A stretch of 64,000 nt of DNA from Oligoflexia bacterium (GCA_035326705.1 DAOLES010000001.1:247473-311472); one strand, 5' to 3'. Positions 1 through 8,803 are shown, counted from the stretch's first letter. Numbers and translations: made by a program. Notes: generated by a model not told the origin, from the letters alone.

Positions 1-150
1 TTTCTTTGCAGCTTTCTTTTTAGCTGGCTTTTTCTTAGCTACTTTCTTTTTAGCTGTTTTTTTCTTTGCAGCTTTCTTCTTGGTGGCTTTTTTCTTAGTC
101 ACCTTTTTTTTAGCTGTTTTCTTCTTCGCTGTTGTTTTTTTCTTTGGCAT
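1..150 (-). CDS. Histone H1-like Lys/Ala-rich DNA-binding protein (3' end outside window)
   Basis: The 50 visible residues start MPKKKTTAKKK and continue as a near-tandem series of KKK-[TAV]-[AT] units, almost wholly Lys, Ala, Thr and Val with one late Pro. This composition is typical of bacterial H1/Hc1-like and AlgP-type nucleoid proteins, which bind DNA through a disordered basic tail. The ATG at 150 has a GGAGA ribosome site about 9 nt upstream. The open frame runs off the left edge, so length and any globular domain are unknown. Function is inferred from composition only. A SET-domain protein lies 16 kb away. Confidence 0.7.
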   Translation of the reverse strand, partial: MPKKKTTAKKKTAKKKVTKKKATKKKAAKKKTAKKKVAKKKPAKKKAAKK

Positions 151-370
151 TATTAAATCTCCATATGTTAATTGTGTAGGTTAATGTTAGATACTGCTAT
201 TATAAAAAAAAAAAATTATCTTTACAACAATTTATCGAATGTTTTTTGTATTTATTTAATAAAATTTAAAATGACTATTTTTGTTCAAGCTCAAAATATT
301 TTTAAAAATCAAGATAAACTGCGCAAATTAAGATTGTATAGGCAAAGAATCTTATTTAGCTTATAATAAT

Positions 371-1873
371 ATGCGTTGCATGAACAAGTTACAAAACAAA
401 CTTATCAGCATTTTTGTTAATAGATTTTCTGGAAAAGTCACGCTCAGTTTAGGTGAAAAAGAAAAAACGTTGTTTTTTAAGCATGGTGAAATAATCTATG
501 CTTCCAGTTATGATGATCAAAGCTTGTTTTTACATGTGCTCTTAAATCAAACTCAACTTAAACCAGAGAACATAGAAAACCTTGAAACTTTAAACAGCAT
601 AGAAGAACAACAGAAATATATTCTAAAAAACAATCTTCTCAGTGCAAAAGAGCTCTTTTCAACCTTACAAAAATTAGTAGAAGAGAGCTTCTACAACACT
701 TTCTATGAAACATATGAAAACATTAATATTGAAAAAAATGATCAAAAACCCACAAATCCTTTTAGTTTTGATATTCATACTTTTCCTTTAATTTTACGAT
801 TTATTGAAAAATTTGCGCAAAATAATGATTTGATTGATGAGCAACAAGAGCTTTATCTTTCCGATGAGCATAAAGCTTTGTTTTTAAATATAAAGTTAAA
901 AACAAGCTTTAGAAAGATCATTGATTTACTTAACCAAAGAAAACAAACATTGAGAGCACTAGAAGACCAGAGCGTTGTCAATAAATTAGACGATACCTAC
1001 ACATTTCTCTATTTTTTATTTATTTTGGGCTTTATTGGCAAAAAAATAAAAGAAAAACCCCTTGAAGATGCACAAAAAACAAACCCGGAAATTAATGTTA
1101 ATGCTGCTCAAGACCTTAAAGAAAAGCAAGTTGAACGCTTGTTAAAAGCTCCACCGCACCTATTAATAGGTGCTGATAGAAATTTGTCTGAGGCAATATT
1201 GTACAAAAATACCATTAAACTCATCAAACGTTATGATATTTTTTCAAACAGCAATAAATACAACTATAAAAAACTTTATGAAAATCTGATTGAGGCCCTT
1301 TATATTCTTACATCTCCTGAGCTGAACAAAGAATATTACAATGCTATAAGCAATAATGAACCTTTTACTCTAGAAAAGGGAGCAAAAGAAAGGAGTAAAC
1401 TTTTGTATACGGAAGCAAAGTTTTTATTTTCTGAAAATATGCTCAATGAGTCTTTAGAAAAAATTAAAGCAGCCAATGAACTTTCTCCCAATAATCATGA
1501 GTATGTTGTTTTTATGTATAATATTATTTTATATTATTGTTCAAAAAACCAAAAAGTCCCTTCAGAAAAAATTGAAGAAGAGCTTAAGTCGATTATTGAA
1601 GTTGATAGTACATATAAAGACGCAAAAATAACCTTGGCAAGGTATTATAGAATGACGGGCAATAAGAAGAAACAATTGATTACGCTAATTGAGGCTTTAG
1701 AAAATGATCCTGAAGATCTTTTATTGGCGAAAAAGGTTTTAAGATTAAAAACTCAGCTAACTAAAAATAAATCTATAAAAAAGACCTCTGGCATTTTTAA
1801 ATTAGAGAAAAGTGAAAAAAAAACCCCATTTGCGGGTTTATTTAAGAAAAAAGACTCAAAAAAGAAGAAATAA
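371..1873 (+). CDS. DUF4388-like N-terminal, J-like and TPR-containing protein
   Basis: Predicted cytoplasmic protein of 500 residues. Residues ~5-70 (SGKVTLSLGEKEKTLFFKHGEIIYASS) resemble the DUF4388/PATAN-type domain found in delta-lineage signalling proteins. Around residues 255-330, a segment with YKKLYENLIEALYILTSPEL resembles a J-domain helix pair but has no HPD motif. Residues ~340-465 form TPR-like helices, and the tail is Lys-rich. There is no membrane segment. It lies 6 nt upstream of cca. The start at 371 has no clear Shine-Dalgarno site; an ATG at 380 is an alternative. The role is probably protein-protein scaffolding; no enzymatic motif is visible. Confidence 0.65.
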   Translation: MRCMNKLQNKLISIFVNRFSGKVTLSLGEKEKTLFFKHGEIIYASSYDDQSLFLHVLLNQTQLKPENIENLETLNSIEEQQKYILKNNLLSAKELFSTLQKLVEESFYNTFYETYENINIEKNDQKPTNPFSFDIHTFPLILRFIEKFAQNNDLIDEQQELYLSDEHKALFLNIKLKTSFRKIIDLLNQRKQTLRALEDQSVVNKLDDTYTFLYFLFILGFIGKKIKEKPLEDAQKTNPEINVNAAQDLKEKQVERLLKAPPHLLIGADRNLSEAILYKNTIKLIKRYDIFSNSNKYNYKKLYENLIEALYILTSPELNKEYYNAISNNEPFTLEKGAKERSKLLYTEAKFLFSENMLNESLEKIKAANELSPNNHEYVVFMYNIILYYCSKNQKVPSEKIEEELKSIIEVDSTYKDAKITLARYYRMTGNKKKQLITLIEALENDPEDLLLAKKVLRLKTQLTKNKSIKKTSGIFKLEKSEKKTPFAGLFKKKDSKKKK

Positions 1874-1879
1874 CCCCCT

Positions 1880-3106
1880 ATGTTAATTTCTGTTCCACAA
1901 GAGATTTTAAGATGTTTGAATACATTAACAAACCATGGATATGAAGCTTACATTGTGGGAGGTGCCATCAGAGATAGTTTATTAAATAAATTGAGTCATG
2001 ACTGGGATATAGCGTGTAGTGCAAATCCTGAACAGTTGCGAGCGCTTTTTACAAAAGGCGTATTTAAAAATAAAAAATACGGAACCATCAGTTTATTTAA
2101 ACAACCACTATCAATTGAAATCACACCTTTTAGGGTTGAATCTAATTATAAAAACAACAGACACCCCCAACATGTTTCATTTGGTCAGAGTCTAAAGCAA
2201 GATCTTATGAGAAGGGATTTTACAATTAATGCGATGGCTTATGATGTTTCAGCGAGGAAACTTATTGACCCTCATCATGGGCGGAAAGATTTAGAGGCAA
2301 AGTTATTAAATACTGTAGGCTCAGCTAAAGATCGTCTCAGTGAAGATTATTTGCGGATTTTAAGGGCGGCGCGTTTTATTAATATGCTCAACTTTAATGT
2401 TTCCAAAGATATTATAGAAGCCGCAAAAGATTTATCATCAAAAATTACTTCTATTAGCCAAGAGAGAATTGGAGCGGAGTTTTTGAAGATATTTGCCGCT
2501 GAAAGTAGTGTGCTTGCATTGGATTTTTGTAATCAAACAAATTTAAGTCCCTATATTTTTTCTAAAAATGTAAATATAGATGCTGTCTATTTTTCTCGTA
2601 AACTGCCTCAGGGTTATCAAGCTGAGAGTAGGGTATTAAAAATATATGAATGTGATTTCGATAAAACCAGACAAATCATACAAAACTGGTCTTGGCCTAA
2701 AAACTCACAACAAAAGCTAAAACACATACAACTTTGCTTATCTTATTATGAAGCCTCTAAGAATTCACTCAGTGCAAAGCATGATTTTTTACTGAATTTG
2801 GCACCTTTGCAGCTCATTGATTGGCAAGATATCTATGAGTTTTTATACAATTGCAAGGACATTCATTACATAAATGAGCTGCAAACAATGAAAAACCAAG
2901 AAAATTTATTTGCTATCTCTGACTTATCTCTTAACGGTAAAGATATTCAAATTCTTTTTAATAATCCAAAAAAAGACTATCTTATTGGAAAAATTCTAAA
3001 CGAGCTTACTGAAAAAGTGCGATTAAAACACTTAAGCAATCATAAACAAGATTTATTAGCGTATACAATACAAAAATATTCTGAGCATATTGACAAATCA
3101 GAATGA
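1880..3106 (+). CDS. cca: CCA tRNA nucleotidyltransferase / poly(A) polymerase family
   Basis: Class II nucleotidyltransferase of 408 residues. The N-terminal head carries VGGAIRD and the metal-binding DWD (SHDWDIA), followed by the RRDFTINAMA motif and the DPHHGRKDL segment. These features define enzymes that add or repair the 3' CCA of tRNA, or add poly(A) tails. The C-terminal half is helical and diverged, with no HD domain evident. From sequence alone the CCA-adding and poly(A) polymerase activities cannot be separated. It lies 6 nt after the TPR protein and upstream of a small protein and trmB, consistent with an RNA-processing operon. Confidence 0.85.
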   Translation: MLISVPQEILRCLNTLTNHGYEAYIVGGAIRDSLLNKLSHDWDIACSANPEQLRALFTKGVFKNKKYGTISLFKQPLSIEITPFRVESNYKNNRHPQHVSFGQSLKQDLMRRDFTINAMAYDVSARKLIDPHHGRKDLEAKLLNTVGSAKDRLSEDYLRILRAARFINMLNFNVSKDIIEAAKDLSSKITSISQERIGAEFLKIFAAESSVLALDFCNQTNLSPYIFSKNVNIDAVYFSRKLPQGYQAESRVLKIYECDFDKTRQIIQNWSWPKNSQQKLKHIQLCLSYYEASKNSLSAKHDFLLNLAPLQLIDWQDIYEFLYNCKDIHYINELQTMKNQENLFAISDLSLNGKDIQILFNNPKKDYLIGKILNELTEKVRLKHLSNHKQDLLAYTIQKYSEHIDKSE

Positions 3107-3124
3107 AATGATTATCTGGCAGTC

Positions 3125-3472
3125 ATGCAGTGGAAACTCCCAAAATGGCAAGAAAAACAAAAAATCCTTTTTACTGAAGGTAAAATCAGCCAGCAAAAAC
3201 TTGAATCTATCGTAGAGCTGGCTATACAAGATCAGTACTTTCATGAAGCATTGTCTTATATTCCTAAACTTGAATCAGAAGATAAAAAACAGTCTTATTT
3301 AAAGGATATTTCGACTTTTGCAATTGATCAAGGGGATTTATTTTTGAAAAATGCTTGTTCAGCTCAAGGTTATGAAATATCAGCTTCTGAGCTTAATCTT
3401 TTGCAGCAAAACGCGCAAAGGTTAGGAAAAAGTTTTTCAAGCTTAAAATCTGAAGAAGAAGATGATTCATAA
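3125..3472 (+). CDS. Small helical protein of unknown function
   Basis: I do not recognise this 115-residue protein. It is charged, rich in Gln, Lys and Glu, predicted almost wholly alpha-helical, and has an acidic tail (SEEEDDS). It has no signal peptide or membrane segment. It starts 18 nt after cca, and its 3' end overlaps the trmB start by 11 nt, so it sits within an apparent cca-trmB operon. The co-oriented, overlapping arrangement argues that it is a real gene. Confidence 0.6.
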   Translation: MQWKLPKWQEKQKILFTEGKISQQKLESIVELAIQDQYFHEALSYIPKLESEDKKQSYLKDISTFAIDQGDLFLKNACSAQGYEISASELNLLQQNAQRLGKSFSSLKSEEEDDS

Positions 3473-4043
3473 TCTAGATGAACTCAAAAAACCTTTAAAT
3501 TTTTTAGATCTTTTTGCCAAAGTCCAAGATATTCATTTAGAAATTGGTGTTGGCAAGGGCAGGTATCTTAAAGAAATTGCACAAGATAGACCTGATTTGA
3601 ATTTTATTGGCTTAGAAAAATCTATAAAATGGTTTAAAAGAGCAGAAGATAAAGTGCATAAAAAGTTGGGCCTTAATGAGCAAGTTATTTTAATTCATGC
3701 TTATGCAGAAGAGTTGTTTGCTGGATATCTTGAGGATAAAAGTTTAGCTGCTATTCATATTATGTTTCCGGACCCATGGCCTAAACGCAGGCATTTGCCC
3801 AGAAGAATTTTTAGTCCGGATAATATCAAACATTTTTATACGGTACTCAAAGATAAGGGTTGTATTTACTTTGCGACAGATTATTTGGAGTACTTTAAAG
3901 ATGTAAAAAAGTTATTCATGAATGATTTTGTGGAGCAGTTTAGCTTTAAAGAAGTTGAACCTTTTGCGTACACGACTAATTTTCAAGCCAAATATCAGTT
4001 AGAAAACCGCTCCATGGGATTTGCTATTATTTATAAAATATAG
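3462..4043 (+). CDS. trmB: tRNA (guanine-N7-)-methyltransferase
   Basis: SAM-dependent Rossmann methyltransferase of 193 residues that makes m7G46 in the tRNA variable loop. The SAM-binding loop is EIGVGKGRY (residues ~27-35). The family signature MFPDPWPKRRHLPRRIF (~105-121) keeps the Asp and Trp expected of active TrmB, and TNFQAKY near the end matches the T-x-FE-xKY substrate-binding region. It overlaps the preceding small gene. A second, divergent TrmB-like protein is encoded at 6380-6976. Confidence 0.93.
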   Translation: MIHNLDELKKPLNFLDLFAKVQDIHLEIGVGKGRYLKEIAQDRPDLNFIGLEKSIKWFKRAEDKVHKKLGLNEQVILIHAYAEELFAGYLEDKSLAAIHIMFPDPWPKRRHLPRRIFSPDNIKHFYTVLKDKGCIYFATDYLEYFKDVKKLFMNDFVEQFSFKEVEPFAYTTNFQAKYQLENRSMGFAIIYKI

Positions 4044-4056
4044 TTATCCTTCTCTC

Positions 4057-4611
4057 ATGCTCTTGTTAGAAACAAAACGATTATTATTAAGACCCTACAC
4101 AGAAGAAGATTGGTCCAGTGTTCATGCTTATGCAAAATTAAAAGATTTTGCACAATATGATATATGGGGACCCAATACCGAAGAGGATTCTAAAAAATTT
4201 GTTTATGACTGTATTGAAAAAAGTAAACAATTTAATGCCTATGAGCATGAGTTTGCAATCATTTTAAAAGAAAAACAGATGTTGATAGGCGGGTGTTCAT
4301 TACGAAAAGTATGTCAAAACAGCCAAGTGGCCAACTTTGGTTATGCGGTTAATCCTGACTATCAAAAGCAAGGTATTGCAACAGAGGCTGCTCAAGCTCT
4401 ATTAAAGTACAGTTTTGAAACACTTAAGGTCCTTCTTGTTTTTGCCTTATGTCACACAGAAAATAAAGCTTCTTCTAAAGTTATGGAAAAGTGCAATATG
4501 TATAAAGCTGGAATTGTAAAAAATTACTTTAAATTAAAAACTGGTCCAGCTGATGCCTTTCGTTATGAGATCAGTCAAGATCAATACATTAATATGAACG
4601 TTAATACTTAA
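4057..4611 (+). CDS. GNAT-family N-acetyltransferase
   Basis: The protein begins MLLLETKRLLLRPYTEEDW, the standard opening of RimJ/RimL-type GNAT enzymes. It has the acetyl-CoA-binding region NPDYQKQGIATEAAQALL (Q/R-x-x-G-x-A loop) and the later ENKASSKVMEKCNM segment. It probably acetylates a protein N-terminus or small amine; the substrate is unknown. I chose ATG 4057 over an upstream TTG at 4021 because the family begins there and the upstream part lies within trmB. The 3' end overlaps the convergent glycosyltransferase by 11 nt. Confidence 0.85.
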   Translation: MLLLETKRLLLRPYTEEDWSSVHAYAKLKDFAQYDIWGPNTEEDSKKFVYDCIEKSKQFNAYEHEFAIILKEKQMLIGGCSLRKVCQNSQVANFGYAVNPDYQKQGIATEAAQALLKYSFETLKVLLVFALCHTENKASSKVMEKCNMYKAGIVKNYFKLKTGPADAFRYEISQDQYINMNVNT

Positions 4612-5731
4612 GTTTACGGTAAAAATTTAAGACCTGTTTTAAGCCATAATTTTCAATATCCATAAGTTTACATGCATGGTTTAACAGTTTCTCATTTAAA
4701 CTTTTACTCTCTTGGTGAAAAGATAACTTTAAAAAACGAATTTGTTCTAAGGCATCAAAACTTTGCGGGATTCTTTTGGTAAATGATTGTTCACTTTTGC
4801 AGTTTTGTAATTGTTTATTCAGTTTTATTTCTAGTTTTTTAACAAGTTCTAACTGTTTATCATTTAAATGGTCTTGCATAGATAAACTTTGAGTGTGCCA
4901 AAAACATTGAATTTGATTTAGAAGGCATTTAAGCTCAGTAAAAGCTTTCAGTTTTGGCAACCAAACAGTTTGATTTTTTTGTGCAAGAAAAAAACCCGTT
5001 CCCAAATAAACTCGATTCGATTTTCTTGGAGCGGGTTTAACTTTTAACTGTGGTAAATACGCAATAGGACTTATTTTTCTTAATTTATTCAGGTAATGAA
5101 AATCTTCTGTAGCATCTTTTTCTACCATTCCACCGGATTTTAAATAAAGCTGTTTGCTCAAACCAAAAGCGCTCCCAATGGGTATGTAGCTAAACTTTGA
5201 ATTGGCATACTTTAAGCCTTGGGCTAAGTAGCGTAAATACAATTCATAAGATCTTATTTTATAATCTTCTTCTGTATGGTTTAACTGTAAAGTAGGGTGT
5301 TCAAAATAACTGGTCCAAACTTGTTGTGCCGGCAGTTGTTGTAATTGATGGATATAATTCGCATCAATGCATGTATCAGCATCTAAAGAAACAACATAAG
5401 ACTTGGGACCATTGTTTAAGATATGATGGCAGGCATAGTCCATGCCTATTTTTCTGGCTTGTCCTACACCGTGTAGCAAGGCCTGCTCTTCATGTAAGAT
5501 ATGCACTGTAAAATTGGAGTGTTCCTTAAAAATATACAGATAATCTAGGGTATCTTGATTGTTTTTTAAATCGTCTTTACTGGCATGTTTTGGTTGATTG
5601 ACCACAAGCACTACGTGCACTTGATTTTTTTGTAAAACAGTATATTTCATACTGGCTTGTAGACTGGCTAGGGTACTTCCTATCCAATCTCTTTCATTGA
5701 AACATGGTATGACAAAGGCAACACAAAACAT
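4601..5731 (-). CDS. Family 2-type glycosyltransferase
   Basis: The protein starts MFCVAFVIPCFNERDWIGSTLASL, the usual GT-A opening, and contains SLDADTCIDANYI, a DxD-type nucleotide-sugar/metal site. GxGQARKIGMDYA between them fits the GT2 fold. No membrane segment is obvious, so the product may be a soluble glycosyltransferase or a GT2-like protein of cell-envelope metabolism; donor and acceptor are unknown. The ATG at 5731 is preceded by a GGGAAGAAG ribosome site. The open frame extends upstream to 5821 but without family similarity. It is divergent from miaE with about 35 nt between the chosen starts. Confidence 0.75.
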   Translation of the reverse strand: MFCVAFVIPCFNERDWIGSTLASLQASMKYTVLQKNQVHVVLVVNQPKHASKDDLKNNQDTLDYLYIFKEHSNFTVHILHEEQALLHGVGQARKIGMDYACHHILNNGPKSYVVSLDADTCIDANYIHQLQQLPAQQVWTSYFEHPTLQLNHTEEDYKIRSYELYLRYLAQGLKYANSKFSYIPIGSAFGLSKQLYLKSGGMVEKDATEDFHYLNKLRKISPIAYLPQLKVKPAPRKSNRVYLGTGFFLAQKNQTVWLPKLKAFTELKCLLNQIQCFWHTQSLSMQDHLNDKQLELVKKLEIKLNKQLQNCKSEQSFTKRIPQSFDALEQIRFLKLSFHQESKSLNEKLLNHACKLMDIENYGLKQVLNFYRKLKY

Positions 5732-5765
5732 TAAAAAAACTTCTTCCCATCCATCCGCAAAAACA

Positions 5766-6374
5766 GTGGATGTTTCTGCGATTGAAGCTCTTATACAAGG
5801 AATTCCATTAAAACACCACACCTCACAGCAATGGGTAGAGGCAGTATTGAATGATTTTCCTTTATTTTTAGCAGATCATGCTTCTAATGAACGTAAAGCT
5901 GCTTCGATTGCTATGGAGTTGGTGGTGCGTTACCCAGATAAATTAAGTTTGGTTGCAGTTGCAGTGCAAATAGCACAAGATGAAATTGAACACTTTGCTT
6001 TGGTGTTTGAAAAAATGCGCGAGTTAGGCTACCCCTTACGACCAGATGAAAAGTGTAGATACGCAAGATACATGCATAGGCGTTCAGCTGAAGGTGGCCA
6101 AGAACGCTTATTGGATCATTTAATGATAAACAGCATGATCGAAACCCGAGGCATGGAGCGTTTTGGTTTGTTAGCCATTCATCATCCTGATCCACAATGG
6201 CAAAATTTTTTTAAACGACTTTCCTTAGGTGAAAAAGGCCATGCGCAAGTGTACATTACAGAAGCTAAAAAAATCTTTAAGCATGACTTGGTCGACCAGG
6301 CTTATGAGAAATGGTTAACAATTGAAGCTGAGGCCAGCACAAATTATCCTGAAACTTATAAGTTATTCACATAA
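5766..6374 (+). CDS. miaE: tRNA-(ms2io6A)-hydroxylase
   Basis: Ferritin-like diiron monooxygenase that hydroxylates the isopentenyl group of ms2i6A37 in tRNA. Expected metal ligands are visible in order: the Glu of NERKAAS, the Glu and His of DEIEHFAL, the Glu of IETRGMERF, and the Glu and His of GEKGHAQVY. With a GTG start at 5766 the protein has 202 residues, close to the family length. ATG 5709 and TTG 5697 are possible longer starts but would overlap the divergent glycosyltransferase. It is first of five co-directional genes; 5 nt separate it from the TrmB-like gene. Confidence 0.87.
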   Translation: MDVSAIEALIQGIPLKHHTSQQWVEAVLNDFPLFLADHASNERKAASIAMELVVRYPDKLSLVAVAVQIAQDEIEHFALVFEKMRELGYPLRPDEKCRYARYMHRRSAEGGQERLLDHLMINSMIETRGMERFGLLAIHHPDPQWQNFFKRLSLGEKGHAQVYITEAKKIFKHDLVDQAYEKWLTIEAEASTNYPETYKLFT

Positions 6375-6379
6375 TCATC

Positions 6380-6976
6380 ATGCGACCATTCAATAAAAGT
6401 TTAGTTCCCAATCCCAGTCATCATAGTTACCCAAATATTGAGATTCTTAAAAAACCCCTGAATATTGAGATAGGCTGTGGTGTGGGTAGGCATCCCATTT
6501 TATGGGCACAACAAAATCCTCAGCAAACCTTATTGGCCATAGAAAAGTCTCCCATGCGTTTTAGAAAATTCAATGATCAGCTGCATGCTATGGATATTAA
6601 GAATATTATCCCCATTCAAAGCAATGCTATTTCATTTATTACCCACCATATTCCTCTCAATAGTGTACAAAACTATTTTTTACTGTACCCAAATCCTTAT
6701 CCCAAAGAAGGCCAAGCCAACAAGCGCTGGCATAACATGCCTTTTATGCAGCATGTATTAGACACGCTTATTCCAGGAGGACACATTCATTTGGCAACCA
6801 ATATGGAGTTTTATGCCAAAGAAGCAGAACACATGATGCAAAGCCAATGGCAGTTAAGTCTTGTCAAAAAACAAATGTACAACCAGCATAATCCACCCAA
6901 TGATTATCACACACATTTTGAAGAAAAATATATTTTAAGAGGTGATACCTGCTATCACTTTATTTTTTCTAAATAG
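6380..6976 (+). CDS. TrmB-like SAM methyltransferase with altered signature
   Basis: Predicted 198-residue Rossmann methyltransferase. IEIGCGVGRH (residues 29-38) is the SAM loop and LLAIEKSPMRFRKF matches TrmB motif II. At the TrmB signature it reads LLYPNPYPKEGQANKRW (101-117), so the conserved Asp of F-P-D-P-W is Asn105 and the Trp is Tyr107. The C-terminal FEEKYI resembles the TrmB end. It is a paralogue of the canonical TrmB at 3462-4043 and sits between miaE and a ketosynthase gene. It may have a changed substrate; m7G46 activity cannot be assumed. Confidence 0.75.
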   Translation: MRPFNKSLVPNPSHHSYPNIEILKKPLNIEIGCGVGRHPILWAQQNPQQTLLAIEKSPMRFRKFNDQLHAMDIKNIIPIQSNAISFITHHIPLNSVQNYFLLYPNPYPKEGQANKRWHNMPFMQHVLDTLIPGGHIHLATNMEFYAKEAEHMMQSQWQLSLVKKQMYNQHNPPNDYHTHFEEKYILRGDTCYHFIFSK

Positions 6977-7013
6977 CGTTTGTTTATTAAAAATCTATGT
7001 TACTTTATGCGCA

Positions 7014-8132
7014 ATGCATAAGGTTTATATCAATGCGACTGGGACATTCTTGCCTGGGAATAAAGTTTTTAACGATGAAATAGAACGTTATATTGGCATG
7101 ATTGATGATGTACCTTCAAGGTATAGAAAATTAGTTTTAAAACAAAATAAAATAAAATCAAGATATTACGCTATTGATTCTCAAGGAAATTCTTTGCATT
7201 CAAATCACCAAATGGCTGCAAAAGCGATATTCAATGCCCTTGAAAACTCAGAAATTGCTAAAAAAAATATTGAATTTTTAGCAACAGCCACCAGTTTGGG
7301 GGATTCTTTTTTACCAGGACTTGCTTCACATGTTCATGCTGAATTAGGCATTCCTCCAATTGAAATCTCAAGTCTGCAAAGTGTTTGTAGCAGTGCCATG
7401 ATGGCCATCAAAACAGCATTTTTACAGTTAAAAAGTGGTGAGCATGCCTGTGCAGCTGTTTCTGGGAGTGAATTTTGTAGCCGATATTTTAAACCAGGGT
7501 TTTACAGTCCCAAGCAAAGCTTAAGCTTAAATGAGGACTTTTTGCGGTTCACACTTTCTGATGGCGCGGGTGCATTTATTCTTGAAAATCGTCCTAATCA
7601 GCACAATATTTCATTAAAAATACATTGGATCCATATTCAATCTTTTGCAGATCGTTTCAAAACATCCATGATTGCAGGTGGCCAACATTTAAATGATAAC
7701 TTTTCTTTTTGGGGAGATGAAAAAAGTGTTGAACAGGCTTTAAATAAGCAACTTTTATGTCTTAGCCAAGATTTTGAAGAAATGAAAAAAATGATTCCTA
7801 TCTGGGTTGGACACTATTTAAATTTGATTGATCAAAGTAAAATTATTCCAGAAGAAATAGATTATTTTTGCAGTCACTATTCTTCACACTCTTTGCGTGA
7901 AGAAGCCATTGCATTATTAGAAAAAACAGAGGCTATGATTGATGAAGATAAGTGGTTTAGCAACTTGTATGATAAAGGTAACACAGGTTCAGCATCTATT
8001 TTTATTATTTTAGATGAATTACTTAAAACAAAAAACTTACATCATGGTCAAAAAATACTTTGTCATGTTCCTGAAAGTGGACGATGTATCAATGGCTTTA
8101 TGTTATTAGAAGTTTGGGATCAGAAGTCATGA
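7014..8132 (+). CDS. FabH-like 3-oxoacyl-ACP synthase III homologue
   Basis: Thiolase-fold condensing enzyme of 372 residues. The catalytic triad of the KAS III group is present: Cys125 in LQSVCSSAMM, His288 in FCSHYSSHSLRE, and Asn323 in DKGNTGSAS. The opening YINATGTFLPG is typical of FabH-like proteins. The family condenses acyl-CoA with a malonyl thioester or makes related Claisen products; the substrate here is unknown. ATG 7014 fits the family N-terminus. Its stop overlaps the next start as ATGA, so it is translationally coupled to the diiron-like protein. The operon context suggests specialised rather than housekeeping fatty-acid synthesis. Confidence 0.85.
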   Translation: MHKVYINATGTFLPGNKVFNDEIERYIGMIDDVPSRYRKLVLKQNKIKSRYYAIDSQGNSLHSNHQMAAKAIFNALENSEIAKKNIEFLATATSLGDSFLPGLASHVHAELGIPPIEISSLQSVCSSAMMAIKTAFLQLKSGEHACAAVSGSEFCSRYFKPGFYSPKQSLSLNEDFLRFTLSDGAGAFILENRPNQHNISLKIHWIHIQSFADRFKTSMIAGGQHLNDNFSFWGDEKSVEQALNKQLLCLSQDFEEMKKMIPIWVGHYLNLIDQSKIIPEEIDYFCSHYSSHSLREEAIALLEKTEAMIDEDKWFSNLYDKGNTGSASIFIILDELLKTKNLHHGQKILCHVPESGRCINGFMLLEVWDQKS

Positions 8133-8803
8133 GTGTTTCTTCAGCAAAAATAATGCGACAATTGGCTCAGGTATGGATTGATTTTTCAAGTCAACTTGAT
8201 CAAATCTCTATTGTAAAAAAAATAAACCAAGGTAAATTGCGTATTGAAGATTATAAATCATTGTTATTAAATCATAGGCAACAAGTTATTGATGGTGGTC
8301 GTTGGATTGCTAGGGCTGCATCAGGGATAGATGCTCAATTTTCTGATTTAAGAGAAAAATTTATTCAACATTGCTATACGGAACACCAAGATTACAAAAT
8401 GCTTGAACAAAATTATGTTTCAGTTGGTGGCGACTTAAAAACCATTCAAAACTATGAAAAAAATATTGGATCAGAAGCCTTATCCTCATTTATGTTTCAT
8501 AAAGCATCTCAAAGCAATCCTTTTGATTTATTGGGTAGCATGTTTATTATTGAAGGACTCGGCAAAAATAAAGCGGGTGATTGGGGAAAAAAAATTAAAT
8601 CTCAGCTTAACTTAGAAGATACTCAGGTAAGCTTTTATTTATACCATGCAGAACATGATCAAGACCATTTAAAAGAATTTGATGAAATTTTATCCAATCC
8701 AAACATATTGGCTATTCCTGATATTGATAAAAAAATGATAAAAACTGCAAAAGTAACATCTAGGTTGTATTGCTTACAATTAGAAGAACTAGATAATATT
8801 TAA
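8129..8803 (+). CDS. Heme-oxygenase-like iron-containing redox enzyme
   Basis: All-helical protein of 224 residues resembling the heme-oxygenase-like diiron oxidase (HDO; TenA/PqqC/CADD/UndA-type) superfamily. The C-terminal H173-x3-D177-x2-H180 motif (YHAEHDQDHLKEF) and Glu142 in FIIEGLG match metal ligands of that fold. Glu85 and Asp88 in CYTEHQDY are the likely remaining candidates. Known HDO enzymes perform O2-dependent desaturation, decarboxylation or N-oxygenation. Its start overlaps the stop of the ketosynthase, implying that it may act on the ketosynthase product. The actual reaction is unknown. Confidence 0.75.
   Translation: MSVSSAKIMRQLAQVWIDFSSQLDQISIVKKINQGKLRIEDYKSLLLNHRQQVIDGGRWIARAASGIDAQFSDLREKFIQHCYTEHQDYKMLEQNYVSVGGDLKTIQNYEKNIGSEALSSFMFHKASQSNPFDLLGSMFIIEGLGKNKAGDWGKKIKSQLNLEDTQVSFYLYHAEHDQDHLKEFDEILSNPNILAIPDIDKKMIKTAKVTSRLYCLQLEELDNI

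Noticed and set aside
1..150. Lys-codon tandem repeats viewed as a simple DNA repeat or CRISPR-like array
   Set aside because: The repeats are in frame, with a start codon and ribosome site, and encode an H1-like protein; there are no spacers.
172..366. 64-codon open frame upstream of the DUF4388-like gene
   Set aside because: It has low-complexity AT-rich composition, no ribosome site and lies in a divergent promoter region; it looks like chance.
5911..6195. 94-codon minus-strand frame opposite miaE
   Set aside because: Antisense shadow of a well-supported gene.
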